From Pseudomonas reidholzensis (GTDB lineage: Bacteria > Pseudomonadota > Gammaproteobacteria > Pseudomonadales > Pseudomonadaceae), in NCBI RefSeq assembly GCF_900536025.1, contig NZ_UNOZ01000028.1, positions 124,001 to 188,000 of the forward strand: 64,000 nt of DNA, given 5' to 3'. Each line of letters begins with the position of its first letter. Within the stretch, counting starts at the first letter, position 1. A model generated the notes under the pieces. It worked only from the letters and a program-made list of their open reading frames with translations. It was not told the origin of the DNA and made no database searches. This document shows, piece by piece, positions 31,223 to 39,990 of this stretch. A program made the translations under genes and the position numbers.

Positions 31223-32092
31223 ATGAGCGACGAAAACCTGCCCAAGGATGCTCCGAACCCCGAACGGGCCACGTCCCCTGCGATGGCGCCGCCGATCGTG
31301 GCTTCGCCGGCCAAGCGCATCCAGGCGTTTACCGGCGATCCGGATTTCATGACCTCGCTGGCCCGAGGCCTCGCGGTGATCCAGGCGTTCCAGGAGCGCA
31401 AGCGCCACCTGACCATCGCCCAGATCAGCCACCGTACCGAGATCCCCCGGGCGGCGGTGCGCCGTTGCCTGCATACGTTGATGAAGCTTGGCTATGCCAC
31501 CACCAACGGGCGTACCTATTCGTTGCTGCCCAAGGTGCTGACACTGGGCCACGCCTACCTGTCGTCGACGCCGCTGGCGATGTCGGCGCAGCCCTACCTG
31601 GACCGCATCAGCGACCAATTGCACGAGGCCGCCAACATGGCCACCCTCGAGGGTGACGACATTCTTTATATAGCCCGCTCGGCGACGGTCGAGCGGCTTA
31701 TTTCGGTCGACCTGTCGGTGGGCGGCCGGCTGCCGGCCTATTGCACCTCGATGGGGCGCATCCTGCTGGCGGCGCTGGATGACGCCAGCCTGCGCGAGTA
31801 CCTCGAACGTGCCGACCTGAAGGCCCGTACCAGCAGGACCCTGAATGACCCGGAGTCGCTGTTCGCCTGCATCCAGCAGGTGCGCGCGCAGGGCTGGTGC
31901 GTGGTCGATCAGGAGCTGGAGCAGGGCCTGCGGTCGATTGCGGTGCCGATCTATGACGCTTCGGGGCAGGTACTGGCGGCGCTCAATGTCAGTACCCATG
32001 TCGGCCGGGTGACCCGCAGCGAGCTGGAGCAGCGCTTCCTGCCGATCCTGTTGGCCTCCAGCCGGGACCTGTGTACCCAGTTGTTTGGTTAA
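31223..32092 (+). CDS. pcaR: IclR-family regulator of the pca regulon, PcaR
   Basis: A 289-aa activator/repressor that senses beta-ketoadipate. Residues ~40-105 hold the winged helix (LTIAQISHRTEIPRAAVRRC) and the rest the IclR effector domain (HEAANMATLEGDDILYIARS, LPAYCTSMGRILLAAL, VVDQELEQGLRSIAVPIYD). Its exact operator sequence occurs at its own promoter, before pcaK (one mismatch) and before pcaF. The extended N-terminus (~40 residues) is typical of PcaR. Confidence 0.95.
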   Translation: MSDENLPKDAPNPERATSPAMAPPIVASPAKRIQAFTGDPDFMTSLARGLAVIQAFQERKRHLTIAQISHRTEIPRAAVRRCLHTLMKLGYATTNGRTYSLLPKVLTLGHAYLSSTPLAMSAQPYLDRISDQLHEAANMATLEGDDILYIARSATVERLISVDLSVGGRLPAYCTSMGRILLAALDDASLREYLERADLKARTSRTLNDPESLFACIQQVRAQGWCVVDQELEQGLRSIAVPIYDASGQVLAALNVSTHVGRVTRSELEQRFLPILLASSRDLCTQLFG

Positions 32093-32145
32093 GCCCGCGA
32101 CAGGGCAATGATTGTAGTGCACCGTACAGGTGAGCTACATCTACT

Positions 32146-32160
32146 GTTCGATAAACGCAC
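32146..32160. promoter_or_regulatory. PcaR operator at pcaK
   Basis: GTTCGATAAACGCAC differs from the consensus PcaR site at one base. It lies 54 bp after the pcaR stop and 254 bp before the pcaK start. Confidence 0.8.
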
Positions 32161-32216
32161 AATGTCGCTCTGGCTGAATTGCACACTCAGCGCCCGCTGA
32201 TTAATGTCTCTCGCAA

Positions 32217-32236
32217 CGGTCGGCTTAAGCCGACCG
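32217..32236. promoter_or_regulatory. 20-bp perfect palindrome in the pcaK leader
   Basis: CGGTCGGCTTAAGCCGACCG reads the same on both strands. It may bind a dimeric regulator or form an RNA hairpin; no U run follows, so it is not a standard terminator. Confidence 0.5.
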
Positions 32237-32266
32237 AACAAGAACAACATGCGAGAGGCATCACCC

Positions 32267-32329
32267 ATGACCACTGTCCTTTCTGTGCTGCGGCCGCACC
32301 CGCACGCAGTACCGTTGTATCCAGGCTGA
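32267..32329 (+). CDS. Possible 20-codon leader peptide before pcaK
   Basis: The open frame MTTVLSVLRPHPHAVPLYPG ends in TGA and has GAGAGG about 8 nt upstream. It lies after the 20-bp palindrome and 84 bp before pcaK. It could be a translated leader affecting pcaK expression or chance; length alone gives no support. Confidence 0.2.
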   Translation: MTTVLSVLRPHPHAVPLYPG

Positions 32330-32413
32330 CGCTCGGCCGTTTTTCCGATCCTCGCTACCTGCGCAACCCCTTGCGCCAGGGTCCTGCCTGCGCCGATTTT
32401 CTGGATTACAACC

Positions 32414-33760
32414 ATGAACAAACCACAAACCACCGTCGGGAACTGCCTCGACGTCCAGTCGTTCATCAATGAGCAGCCGCTTTCGCGCTTTCAATGGCGG
32501 GTAGTGATCCTGTGCTTCCTGATTGTCTTCCTCGATGGCCTGGACACCGCCGCGATGGGCTTCATCGCCCCGGCGCTGTCCCAGGAATGGGGTATCGACC
32601 GCGCCAGCCTCGGCCCGGTGATGAGCGCCGCGCTGATCGGCATGGTCTTCGGCGCCCTTGGCTCCGGCCCCCTGGCCGACCGCTTCGGTCGTAGAGGCGT
32701 GCTGATTGGCGCGGTCCTGGTGTTCGGCGGCTTCAGCCTGGCCTCGGCCTACGCGACCAATGTCGACCAACTGCTGATCCTGCGCTTCCTCACTGGCCTG
32801 GGCCTGGGTGCCGGCATGCCCAATGCCACCACCTTGCTGTCCGAGTACACCCCAGAGCGGCTCAAGTCGCTGTTGGTGACCAGCATGTTCTGCGGCTTCA
32901 ACCTCGGCATGGCCGGCGGGGGCTTCATCTCCGCGAAGATGATCCCGGCGTACGGCTGGCACAGCCTGCTGGTGGTCGGCGGGGTGCTGCCGCTGCTGCT
33001 GGCCGTGGTATTGCTGGTGTGGCTGCCGGAGTCGGCGCGCTTCCTGGTGGTGCGCAACCGCGGCACCGACAAGGTGCGCAAGACACTGTTGCCGATTGCG
33101 CCCGCCGTGGTCGCCCAGGCGTCCAGTTTCAGCGTTCCTGAACAGAAGGTCGTGTCCAAGCGCAACGTCTTTGCAGTGATCTTCTCGGGTACCTACGGCC
33201 TGGGCACCGTGCTGCTGTGGCTGACCTACTTCATGGGCCTGGTGATCGTTTATCTGCTGACCAGCTGGCTGCCGACGCTGATGCGTGACAGCGGCGCGAG
33301 CATGGAGGAGGCCGCGTTCATCGGTGCGCTGTTCCAGTTCGGCGGCGTGCTCAGCGCGGTGTTCGTGGGCTGGGCGATGGACCGGTTCAACCCGCACAAG
33401 GTCATCGGCATCTTCTACCTGCTGGCCGGGGTGTTTGCCTACGCAGTCGGCCAGAGCCTGGGCAACATCACCTTGCTGGCGACCCTGGTGCTGATCGCCG
33501 GCATGTGCGTCAACGGTGCGCAGTCGGCCATGCCGTCGCTGGCGGCCCGCTTCTACCCGACCCAAGGGCGCGCCACGGGCGTGTCGTGGATGCTCGGTAT
33601 CGGCCGCTTCGGGGCGATTCTCGGTGCCTGGAGTGGCGCCACCCTGCTGGGCCTGGGCTGGAGCTTCGAGCAGGTGCTGACGGCGCTGCTGGTGCCGGCT
33701 GCCCTGGCGGCCGTGGGCGTGATCATCAAAGGCCTGGTCAGCCACGCCGACGCAACCTGA
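32414..33760 (+). CDS. pcaK: 4-Hydroxybenzoate/protocatechuate transporter PcaK (MFS, AAHS family)
   Basis: A 448-aa, 12-helix aromatic acid:H+ symporter. Helix 1 contains FLDGLDTAAMGFIAPALSQE, with the aspartates (DGxD) needed for transport in this family, and loop 2-3 has GPLADRFGRRGVLIGAV. The start MNKPQTTVGNCLDVQSFINE is typical of PcaK. It imports 4-hydroxybenzoate and also acts in chemotaxis in P. putida. Expression should depend on PcaR. Confidence 0.94.
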   Translation: MNKPQTTVGNCLDVQSFINEQPLSRFQWRVVILCFLIVFLDGLDTAAMGFIAPALSQEWGIDRASLGPVMSAALIGMVFGALGSGPLADRFGRRGVLIGAVLVFGGFSLASAYATNVDQLLILRFLTGLGLGAGMPNATTLLSEYTPERLKSLLVTSMFCGFNLGMAGGGFISAKMIPAYGWHSLLVVGGVLPLLLAVVLLVWLPESARFLVVRNRGTDKVRKTLLPIAPAVVAQASSFSVPEQKVVSKRNVFAVIFSGTYGLGTVLLWLTYFMGLVIVYLLTSWLPTLMRDSGASMEEAAFIGALFQFGGVLSAVFVGWAMDRFNPHKVIGIFYLLAGVFAYAVGQSLGNITLLATLVLIAGMCVNGAQSAMPSLAARFYPTQGRATGVSWMLGIGRFGAILGAWSGATLLGLGWSFEQVLTALLVPAALAAVGVIIKGLVSHADAT

Positions 33761-33830
33761 CCGCCATTCGGGCGCGGGTAAAACCGCGCCTCGAAGACGC
33801 GTGTGGCGATGGATAGCACAACAACAAGTT

Positions 33831-33845
33831 GTTCGATAATCGCAC
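33831..33845. promoter_or_regulatory. PcaR operator at pcaF
   Basis: An exact GTTCGATAATCGCAC, followed by a degenerate inverted copy around 33852-33870 (GTCGATTATCGGATTGTGCG). It lies 112 bp before the pcaF start, so pcaF has its own PcaR-controlled promoter. Confidence 0.9.
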
Positions 33846-33957
33846 CAATAGTCGATTATCGGATTGTGCGCGACCCGCCCGCGTCCTTAATCTGAGCCCC
33901 ATCCGACCTCGAGCAGCGCACCGCTGCCGCCCACGGCCAGAAACCAGGAGAAGCCTG

Positions 33958-35160
33958 ATGCGTGACGTATTCATCTGCGACGCTATTCGTACCCCGATCG
34001 GCCGCTTCGGCGGCGCCCTTGCCAGCGTACGCGCCGACGACCTGGCGGCTGTGCCGCTCAAGGCGCTGATCGAGCGTAACCCGTCGGTGCAGTGGGACCA
34101 GGTCGACGAAGTGTTCTTCGGCTGCGCCAACCAGGCCGGCGAAGACAACCGCAACGTCGCGCGCATGGCCTTGCTGCTGGCCGGCCTGCCGGAGAGCATC
34201 CCCGGCGTGACCCTCAACCGCCTGTGCGCCTCCGGCATGGACGCCATCGGCACGGCGTTCCGGGCGATCGCCAGCGGCGAGATGGAGCTGGCGATCGCCG
34301 GCGGCGTCGAGTCGATGTCGCGTGCGCCGTTCGTCATGGGCAAGGCCGAGAGCGGCTACTCGCGCAACATGAAGCTCGAGGACACGACCATCGGCTGGCG
34401 CTTCGTCAACCCGTTGATGAAGAGCCAGTACGGCGTCGACTCGATGCCCGAGACCGCCGACAACGTCGCCGACGACTACCAGGTATCGCGTGCCGACCAG
34501 GACGCCTTTGCCCTGCGCAGCCAGCAGAAGGCCGCGGCGGCCCAGGCAGCCGGTTTCTTCGCTGAAGAGATCGTGCCGGTCCGCATCGCCCACAAGAAGG
34601 GCGAAACCGTGGTCGAGCACGACGAGCACCTGCGTGCGGACACCACCCTGGAAGCGCTGACCCGTCTCAAGCCGGTCAACGGCGCGGACAAGACCGTTAC
34701 CGCCGGCAACGCCTCGGGCGTCAACGACGGTGCCGCCGCGCTGATCCTGGCGTCGGCCGAAGCCGTCAAGAAGCACGGCCTGACCCCGCGTGCACGGGTG
34801 CTGGGCATGGCCAGCGGCGGCGTCGCCCCACGGGTCATGGGCATCGGCCCGGTACCGGCGGTGCGCAAGCTGACCGAGCGCCTGGGCGTTGCGGTAGCCG
34901 ATTTCGACGTCATCGAGCTCAACGAAGCCTTTGCCAGCCAAGGCCTGGCGGTGCTGCGCGAGCTGGGTGTGGCCGACGATGCGCCACAGGTCAACCCGAA
35001 TGGCGGGGCGATCGCCCTCGGCCACCCGCTGGGCATGAGCGGCGCGCGGCTGGTCCTGACGGCGCTTCACCAGTTGGAGAAGAGCGGTGGGCGTAAAGGC
35101 CTGGCGACCATGTGCGTGGGTGTTGGCCAAGGGCTGGCACTGGCCATCGAGCGGGTCTGA
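33958..35160 (+). CDS. pcaF: Beta-ketoadipyl-CoA thiolase
   Basis: A 400-aa thiolase that cleaves beta-ketoadipyl-CoA to succinyl-CoA and acetyl-CoA, the last step of the pathway. The start at ATG 33958 has AGGAG 7 nt upstream; the open frame upstream is leader DNA containing the PcaR operator. The nucleophile cysteine is in LNRLCASGMDAIG, the active-site histidine in GGAIALGHPLGMSGARL and the second cysteine in GLATMCVGVGQG. A REP pair separates it from pcaT. Confidence 0.96.
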   Translation: MRDVFICDAIRTPIGRFGGALASVRADDLAAVPLKALIERNPSVQWDQVDEVFFGCANQAGEDNRNVARMALLLAGLPESIPGVTLNRLCASGMDAIGTAFRAIASGEMELAIAGGVESMSRAPFVMGKAESGYSRNMKLEDTTIGWRFVNPLMKSQYGVDSMPETADNVADDYQVSRADQDAFALRSQQKAAAAQAAGFFAEEIVPVRIAHKKGETVVEHDEHLRADTTLEALTRLKPVNGADKTVTAGNASGVNDGAAALILASAEAVKKHGLTPRARVLGMASGGVAPRVMGIGPVPAVRKLTERLGVAVADFDVIELNEAFASQGLAVLRELGVADDAPQVNPNGGAIALGHPLGMSGARLVLTALHQLEKSGGRKGLATMCVGVGQGLALAIERV

Positions 35161-35181
35161 TCCACTGCTTTGAGCAGGTCT

Positions 35182-35257
35182 GGCCTTATCGCGGGCAAGC
35201 CCGCTCCTACAGGGTCCACGAAAATCCTGTGGGGGCGGGTTAGCCTGCGATAGGGCC
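35182..35257. repeat. REP inverted pair 4
   Basis: Between pcaF and pcaT: GCGGGCAAGCCCGCTCCTAC and a somewhat degenerate inverted partner. It may separate pcaF from the pcaTBDC unit. Confidence 0.8.
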
Positions 35258-35355
35258 TGCTTCAACACGGCTGTACTCGACCATGGCCGGGTAGCGGAAC
35301 GAGAGTGTTACTGGGTATGTCTAGACTCTCAGTGACCCTCAGGAGTAACACCACC

Positions 35356-36645
35356 ATGACCTCAAGCTATTACACCGGCGAAGAACGCAGCAAGCGCATC
35401 TTCGCCATCGTCGGTGCTTCATCAGGCAACCTGGTGGAATGGTTCGACTTTTATGTCTACGCCTTCTGCGCCATCTATTTCGCCCCTGCCTTCTTCCCCT
35501 CCGACGATCCGACCGTACAGCTGCTGAATACCGCCGGGGTGTTCGCCGCGGGCTTCCTCATGCGACCGATCGGTGGCTGGATCTTCGGCCGTCTGGCCGA
35601 CCGCCATGGGCGCAAGAATTCCCTGATGATCTCGGTGTTGATGATGTGCTTCGGCTCACTGATCATCGCCTGCCTGCCGACCTACGCCAGCATCGGCGCC
35701 TGGGCACCGGCGCTGCTGCTGATGGCGCGCCTGATCCAGGGCCTGTCGGTGGGCGGTGAGTACGGCACCACCGCCACCTACATGAGCGAAGTGGCCCTGC
35801 GCGGCCAGCGCGGGTTCTATGCCTCGTTCCAGTACGTCACCCTGATCGGCGGCCAGTTGCTGGCGGTGCTGGTGGTGGTGATCCTGCAACAGCTGCTCAG
35901 CGAAGACGAACTGCGCGCCTGGGGCTGGCGGATTCCCTTCGTGGTCGGTGCGATTGCCGCGGTGATCTCGCTGATGCTGCGCCGCTCGCTGGAAGAGACC
36001 AGCAGCGCCGAAACCCGCCAGGACAAGGACGCCGGCAGCATCAAGGGGCTGTTCCGCAACCACACCGCGGCGTTCATCACCGTGCTCGGCTACACCGCCG
36101 GCGGCTCGCTGATCTTCTACACCTTCACCACCTACATGCAGAAGTACCTGGTCAACACCGCCGGGATGAACGCCAAGAACGCCAGTTTCGTGATGACCGG
36201 CGCGCTGTTCCTGTTCATGATCCTGCAGCCGCTGTTCGGTATGCTTTCCGACCGCATCGGCCGACGGACTTCGATGCTCCTGTTCGGCGCCTTGGGCACG
36301 CTGTTCACGGTACCGCTGCTGATGGCGCTGAAGACCGTGACCAGCCCGTTCATGGCCTTCGTGCTGATTACCCTGGCACTGTGTATCGTCAGCTTGTACA
36401 CCTCCATCAGCGGCCTGGTGAAGGCCGAGATGTTCCCGCCGCAAGTCCGCGCCCTGGGTGTCGGCCTGGCCTACGCGGTGGCCAACGCGATGTTTGGCGG
36501 TTCGGCCGAATACGTCGCACTGGGCCTGAAAACCCTGGGGATGGAAAACACCTTCTACTGGTATGTGACCGCGATGATGGCGGTGGCCTTCCTGTTCAGC
36601 CTGCGCCTGCCGAAACAGGCGGCGTACCTGCACCATGATCACTAA
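35356..36645 (+). CDS. pcaT: Dicarboxylate (beta-ketoadipate) MFS transporter PcaT
   Basis: A 429-aa MHS-family permease for beta-ketoadipate or related dicarboxylates. The start MTSSYYTGEERSKRIFAIVG has AGGAG 10 nt upstream. Family segments: GNLVEWFDFYVYAFCAIYFA, RPIGGWIFGRLADRHGRKNS and LIQGLSVGGEYGTTATYMSE. It is followed after 9 bp by pcaB and likely heads a pcaT-B-D-C operon. Confidence 0.93.
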   Translation: MTSSYYTGEERSKRIFAIVGASSGNLVEWFDFYVYAFCAIYFAPAFFPSDDPTVQLLNTAGVFAAGFLMRPIGGWIFGRLADRHGRKNSLMISVLMMCFGSLIIACLPTYASIGAWAPALLLMARLIQGLSVGGEYGTTATYMSEVALRGQRGFYASFQYVTLIGGQLLAVLVVVILQQLLSEDELRAWGWRIPFVVGAIAAVISLMLRRSLEETSSAETRQDKDAGSIKGLFRNHTAAFITVLGYTAGGSLIFYTFTTYMQKYLVNTAGMNAKNASFVMTGALFLFMILQPLFGMLSDRIGRRTSMLLFGALGTLFTVPLLMALKTVTSPFMAFVLITLALCIVSLYTSISGLVKAEMFPPQVRALGVGLAYAVANAMFGGSAEYVALGLKTLGMENTFYWYVTAMMAVAFLFSLRLPKQAAYLHHDH

Positions 36646-36654
36646 GGATTGACG

Positions 36655-38019
36655 ATGACGCACCGAGCGGACAACCAGCTGTTCGACGCCTACTTCACCG
36701 CCCCGGCGATGCGCGAGGTGTTCTCCGACCATGGCCGCCTGCAGGGCATGCTCGACTTCGAAGCCGCCCTGGCGCGGGCCGAAGCCTCCGTCGGGCTGGT
36801 GCCGCACACGGCGGTGCCGGCCATCGAGGCGGCGTGCAAGGCCGAGCGCTACGATACCCGTGCCCTGGCCGAGGCCATCGCCACGGCGGGCAACTCGGCG
36901 ATCCCGCTGGTCAAGGCGCTGGGCAAGGTGGTGGCCAGCGGCGTGCCGGAAGCCGAGCGCTATGTGCACCTTGGCGCGACCAGCCAGGACGCTATGGACA
37001 CCGGGCTGGTGCTGCAGCTGCGCGATGCCCTCGACCTGGTCGAAGCCGACCTGGTCAAGCTGGCCGATACCCTGGCCCGTCAGGCCTTGCAGCATGCCGA
37101 CACGCCGATGGTCGGGCGCACCTGGCTGCAGCACGCCACGCCGGTGACCCTGGGCATGAAGCTGGCCGGTGTGCTCGGCGCATTGACCCGCCATCGCCAA
37201 CGCCTCAAGGAGCTGCGCCCGCGCTTGCTCTGCCTGCAGTTCGGCGGTGCCTCGGGCAGCCTGGCGGCGCTCGGCAGCAAAGCCTTGCCGGTGGCCGAGG
37301 CGTTGGCCGAGCAGCTCAAGCTGAGCCTGCCCGAGCAACCGTGGCACACCCACCGCGATCGGCTGGTGGAATTCGCCTCGGTACTCGGGCTGGTGGCCGG
37401 CAGCCTGGGCAAGTTCGGCCGGGACGTCAGCCTGCTGATGCAGACCGAGGCCGGCGAACTGTTCGAGCCTTCGGCGCCGGGCAAGGGCGGCTCGTCGACC
37501 ATGCCACACAAGCGCAACCCGGTCGGCGCCGCCGTGCTGATCGGCGCCGCCACTCGCGTGCCGGGCCTGATCGCCACGCTGTTCTCGGCCATGCCCCAGG
37601 AGCACGAGCGCAGCCTCGGCCTGTGGCACGCCGAATGGGAAACCCTGCCGGATATCTGCTGCCTGGTCTCGGGCGCCCTGCGCCAGGCCCAGGTAATCGC
37701 CGAGGGCATGCAGGTGGATGCCGAGCGCATGCGCCGCAACCTCGACCTGACCCAGGGCCTGGTGCTGGCCGAGGCGGTGAGTATCGTCCTCGCCCAGCGC
37801 CTGGGCCGTGACCGCGCGCACCACCTGCTCGAGCAGTGCTGCCAGCGTGCCGTGGCCGAGCAGCGTCACCTGCGCGCAGTGCTCGGTGACGAGCCGCAGG
37901 TCAGCGCCGAACTGTCCGCTGAAGAACTCGACCGCCTGCTCGACCCTGCTCATTACCTCGGCCAGGCCCGCGTCTGGGTGGCGCGCGCCGTGGCTGACCA
38001 TCAACGTTTGACTGCCTGA
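36655..38019 (+). CDS. pcaB: 3-Carboxy-cis,cis-muconate cycloisomerase
   Basis: A 454-aa member of the fumarase/aspartase superfamily that lactonises beta-carboxymuconate to gamma-carboxymuconolactone. ATG 36655 is preferred (AAGG 7 nt upstream); an in-frame TTG is 6 nt earlier. The superfamily signature GSSTMPHKRNP is at ~residues 281-291, with GATSQDAMDTG and the catalytic region TWLQHATPVTLG upstream. Length and position between pcaT and pcaD are typical. Confidence 0.95.
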   Translation: MTHRADNQLFDAYFTAPAMREVFSDHGRLQGMLDFEAALARAEASVGLVPHTAVPAIEAACKAERYDTRALAEAIATAGNSAIPLVKALGKVVASGVPEAERYVHLGATSQDAMDTGLVLQLRDALDLVEADLVKLADTLARQALQHADTPMVGRTWLQHATPVTLGMKLAGVLGALTRHRQRLKELRPRLLCLQFGGASGSLAALGSKALPVAEALAEQLKLSLPEQPWHTHRDRLVEFASVLGLVAGSLGKFGRDVSLLMQTEAGELFEPSAPGKGGSSTMPHKRNPVGAAVLIGAATRVPGLIATLFSAMPQEHERSLGLWHAEWETLPDICCLVSGALRQAQVIAEGMQVDAERMRRNLDLTQGLVLAEAVSIVLAQRLGRDRAHHLLEQCCQRAVAEQRHLRAVLGDEPQVSAELSAEELDRLLDPAHYLGQARVWVARAVADHQRLTA

Positions 38020-38030
38020 AGGAGACCGCT

Positions 38031-38822
38031 GTGGCACATTTGCAACTGGCCGATGGCGTACTGAACTACCAACTCGATGGCCCCGAGGATGCACCGGTGC
38101 TGGTGTTGTCCAACTCGCTGGGGACCGACCTGGGCATGTGGGACACGCAGATCCCGGCCTGGGCCGAGCACTTCCGCGTCCTGCGTTACGACACCCGCGG
38201 CCATGGTGGCTCGCTGGTCAGCGACGGCCCCTACAGCATCGAGCAGCTGGGCAATGACGTGCTGGCCCTGCTCGACGGCCTGGACATCGCCCAGGCGCAT
38301 TTCGTCGGCCTGTCGATGGGTGGCCTGATCGGCCAGTGGCTGGGCATCAATGCCGGCCAGCGCCTGCTCAGCCTGACCCTGTGCAACACCGCCGCCAAGA
38401 TCGGCAGCGACGAGGTGTGGAACCCGCGCATCGAAACCGTGCTCGCGCGTGGCCAGCAGGCCATGATCGACCTGCGCGATGCGTCCATCGCCCGCTGGTT
38501 CACCCCGGCCTTTGCCGAGGCTCAGCCAGCTCAGGCGCAGCGCATCACCGAGATGCTCGCGCAGACCTCGCCGCAAGGCTACGCGGCCAACTGCGCTGCC
38601 GTGCGCGATGCCGACTACCGCGAGCAACTGGGCGCGGTGCAGGTGCGCAGCCTGATCGTCGCCGGTACTGCGGACGTGGTGACCACGCCGGAGCATGGGC
38701 GCTTCATGCAAGCGGCCATCGCCGGTGCGCAGTACGTCGAATTCCACGCCGCACACCTTTCCAATGTCGAGATCGGAGCGCCGTTCACCGCGCGTGTCCT
38801 CGATTTCCTGCTGGCTCGCTGA
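38031..38822 (+). CDS. pcaD: 3-Oxoadipate enol-lactonase
   Basis: A 263-aa alpha/beta hydrolase that opens beta-ketoadipate enol-lactone to beta-ketoadipate. The GTG start 38031 follows GGAG. The oxyanion region is LSNSLGTDLGMWD, the nucleophile elbow GLSMGG, and the C-terminal acid and base lie in IVAGTADVVTTPEHG and FHAAHLSNVE. It lies 11 bp after pcaB and 10 bp before pcaC. Confidence 0.95.
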   Translation: MAHLQLADGVLNYQLDGPEDAPVLVLSNSLGTDLGMWDTQIPAWAEHFRVLRYDTRGHGGSLVSDGPYSIEQLGNDVLALLDGLDIAQAHFVGLSMGGLIGQWLGINAGQRLLSLTLCNTAAKIGSDEVWNPRIETVLARGQQAMIDLRDASIARWFTPAFAEAQPAQAQRITEMLAQTSPQGYAANCAAVRDADYREQLGAVQVRSLIVAGTADVVTTPEHGRFMQAAIAGAQYVEFHAAHLSNVEIGAPFTARVLDFLLAR

Positions 38823-38832
38823 GGACCCTCCC

Positions 38833-39231
38833 ATGGACGAAAAACAACGTTACGACGCCGGCATGCAAGTGCGCCGCGCAGTGCTCGGCGACGCCCACGT
38901 CGACCGCAGCCTGGAGAAGCTCACCGACTTCAATGGCGAGTTCCAGGAAATGATCACCCGCCACGCCTGGGGTGATATCTGGACCCGCCCCGGCCTGCCA
39001 CGGCACACCCGCAGCCTGATCACCATTGCCATGCTGATCGGCATGAACCGCAATGACGAGCTCAAGCTGCACCTGCGTGCGGCCGCCAACAATGGCGTGA
39101 CCCGTGACGAGATCAAGGAAGTGCTGATGCAGAGCGCGATCTATTGCGGCATCCCGGCGGCCAACGCCACCTTCCACATGGCTGAGTCGGTGTGGGACGA
39201 GTTGGGCGTGGAGTCGCGGCAGCAGGACTGA
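38833..39231 (+). CDS. pcaC: 4-Carboxymuconolactone decarboxylase
   Basis: A 132-aa enzyme decarboxylating gamma-carboxymuconolactone to the enol-lactone used by PcaD. It starts MDEKQRYDAGMQVRRAVLGD with GGACC ahead. The family motifs GDIWTRPGLPRHTRSLITIA and LRAAANNGVTRDEIKEVLMQ, followed by YCGIPAANATFH, are intact. It is the last gene of the pca operon; a REP pair follows. Confidence 0.95.
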   Translation: MDEKQRYDAGMQVRRAVLGDAHVDRSLEKLTDFNGEFQEMITRHAWGDIWTRPGLPRHTRSLITIAMLIGMNRNDELKLHLRAAANNGVTRDEIKEVLMQSAIYCGIPAANATFHMAESVWDELGVESRQQD

Positions 39232-39247
39232 TCCGTTGTGAATGTTC

Positions 39248-39358
39248 CGCCCTCATCGCGGGTAAATCGCATCGGCGCACCGCCGCTCCCACAGGGATAG
39301 CGCCTACCTGCAGAGCGGCGCGGACCCTGTGGGAGCGGGTTTACCCGCGAAGAGGGCG
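39248..39358. repeat. REP inverted pair 5, with a split left copy
   Basis: The left REP (CATCGCGGGTAAA) is interrupted by about 20 nt (TCGCATCGGCGCACCGCC) before GCTCCCACAGGG, while the right copy is intact (GAGCGGGTTTACCCGCGAAG). Confidence 0.8.
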
Positions 39359-39364
39359 TGACTG

Positions 39365-39889
39365 TCACACCGCCGCGTTCTTGTGCCTGATCGCCACCGG
39401 TCCGGCATTCGCCTCCACGGCCTTCTTCAAGGCCGGGCACAGCCCCAGCATGAAGGCCGCCTCGGCCACCACGAACAGCGGCCCGATGATCAGCCCACTC
39501 AGGTCATCGACAAACGCCGGCTTGCGCCCCTCGTAGTAGTGCCCGACAAACTGGATGACCCAGCCCAGCACGAATGTCCCCAGGCCGACGCTCAGCCACA
39601 GCCCGGTGGCCTGCACCGCCAGCATCTGCCCAAGCCACAGGCACAGCCCCAGCAGCAGCCCCATCACCAGCCCGAAGCGCAGGTCTAGGCGCAGGTAGAA
39701 CCACACCGATGCCGCAGCGGCCAGCAACGCCGGTGACAGCCACATGCCGCCCCAGTCCCATCCGGGACGCGACAGCAGAATGGCCACAGCCAGCACGATC
39801 AGTGGAATGCCGACGAAATGGGTCGCGATATTGCGTGGGTCGCGGTGGTAGTTGGCGTACTGGCTCAAGTGTTCGACGAGGCTTTTCAT
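39365..39889 (-). CDS. Mpo1-like (DUF962/YGL010w) membrane protein
   Basis: A 174-aa multi-pass membrane protein of the Mpo1 family, whose yeast member is an Fe(II)-dependent dioxygenase acting on 2-hydroxy fatty acids. It has the family N-terminus HLSQYANYHRDPRNIATHFV and the second conserved site QFVGHYYEGRKPAFVDDL, with histidines expected to bind iron. About four to five helices lie between and after. Its role in bacteria is not established. It stands alone. Confidence 0.85.
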   Translation of the reverse strand: MKSLVEHLSQYANYHRDPRNIATHFVGIPLIVLAVAILLSRPGWDWGGMWLSPALLAAAASVWFYLRLDLRFGLVMGLLLGLCLWLGQMLAVQATGLWLSVGLGTFVLGWVIQFVGHYYEGRKPAFVDDLSGLIIGPLFVVAEAAFMLGLCPALKKAVEANAGPVAIRHKNAAV

Positions 39890-39990
39890 TGTTGTTCCTC
39901 CTTGGCTGCCCCTGCTGACAGTGGATCACTGTGTTTCAGCATAGCCCCTGGACCCAGGCGCCGGAACCGCGTGCGGCTGATGCCGGCTTA

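Larger units (their letters stand above)
32093..32413. other. pcaR-pcaK intergenic leader
   Basis: 321 bp containing a PcaR operator (32146-32160), a 20-bp perfect palindrome (32217-32236) and a 20-codon open frame (32267-32329) before pcaK. The long untranslated stretch between operator and gene is unusual for this compact cluster. Confidence 0.55.

Noticed and set aside
35656..38094. 812-codon minus-strand frame opposite pcaT and pcaB
   Set aside because: A shadow of two recognised genes; no motif or start signal.
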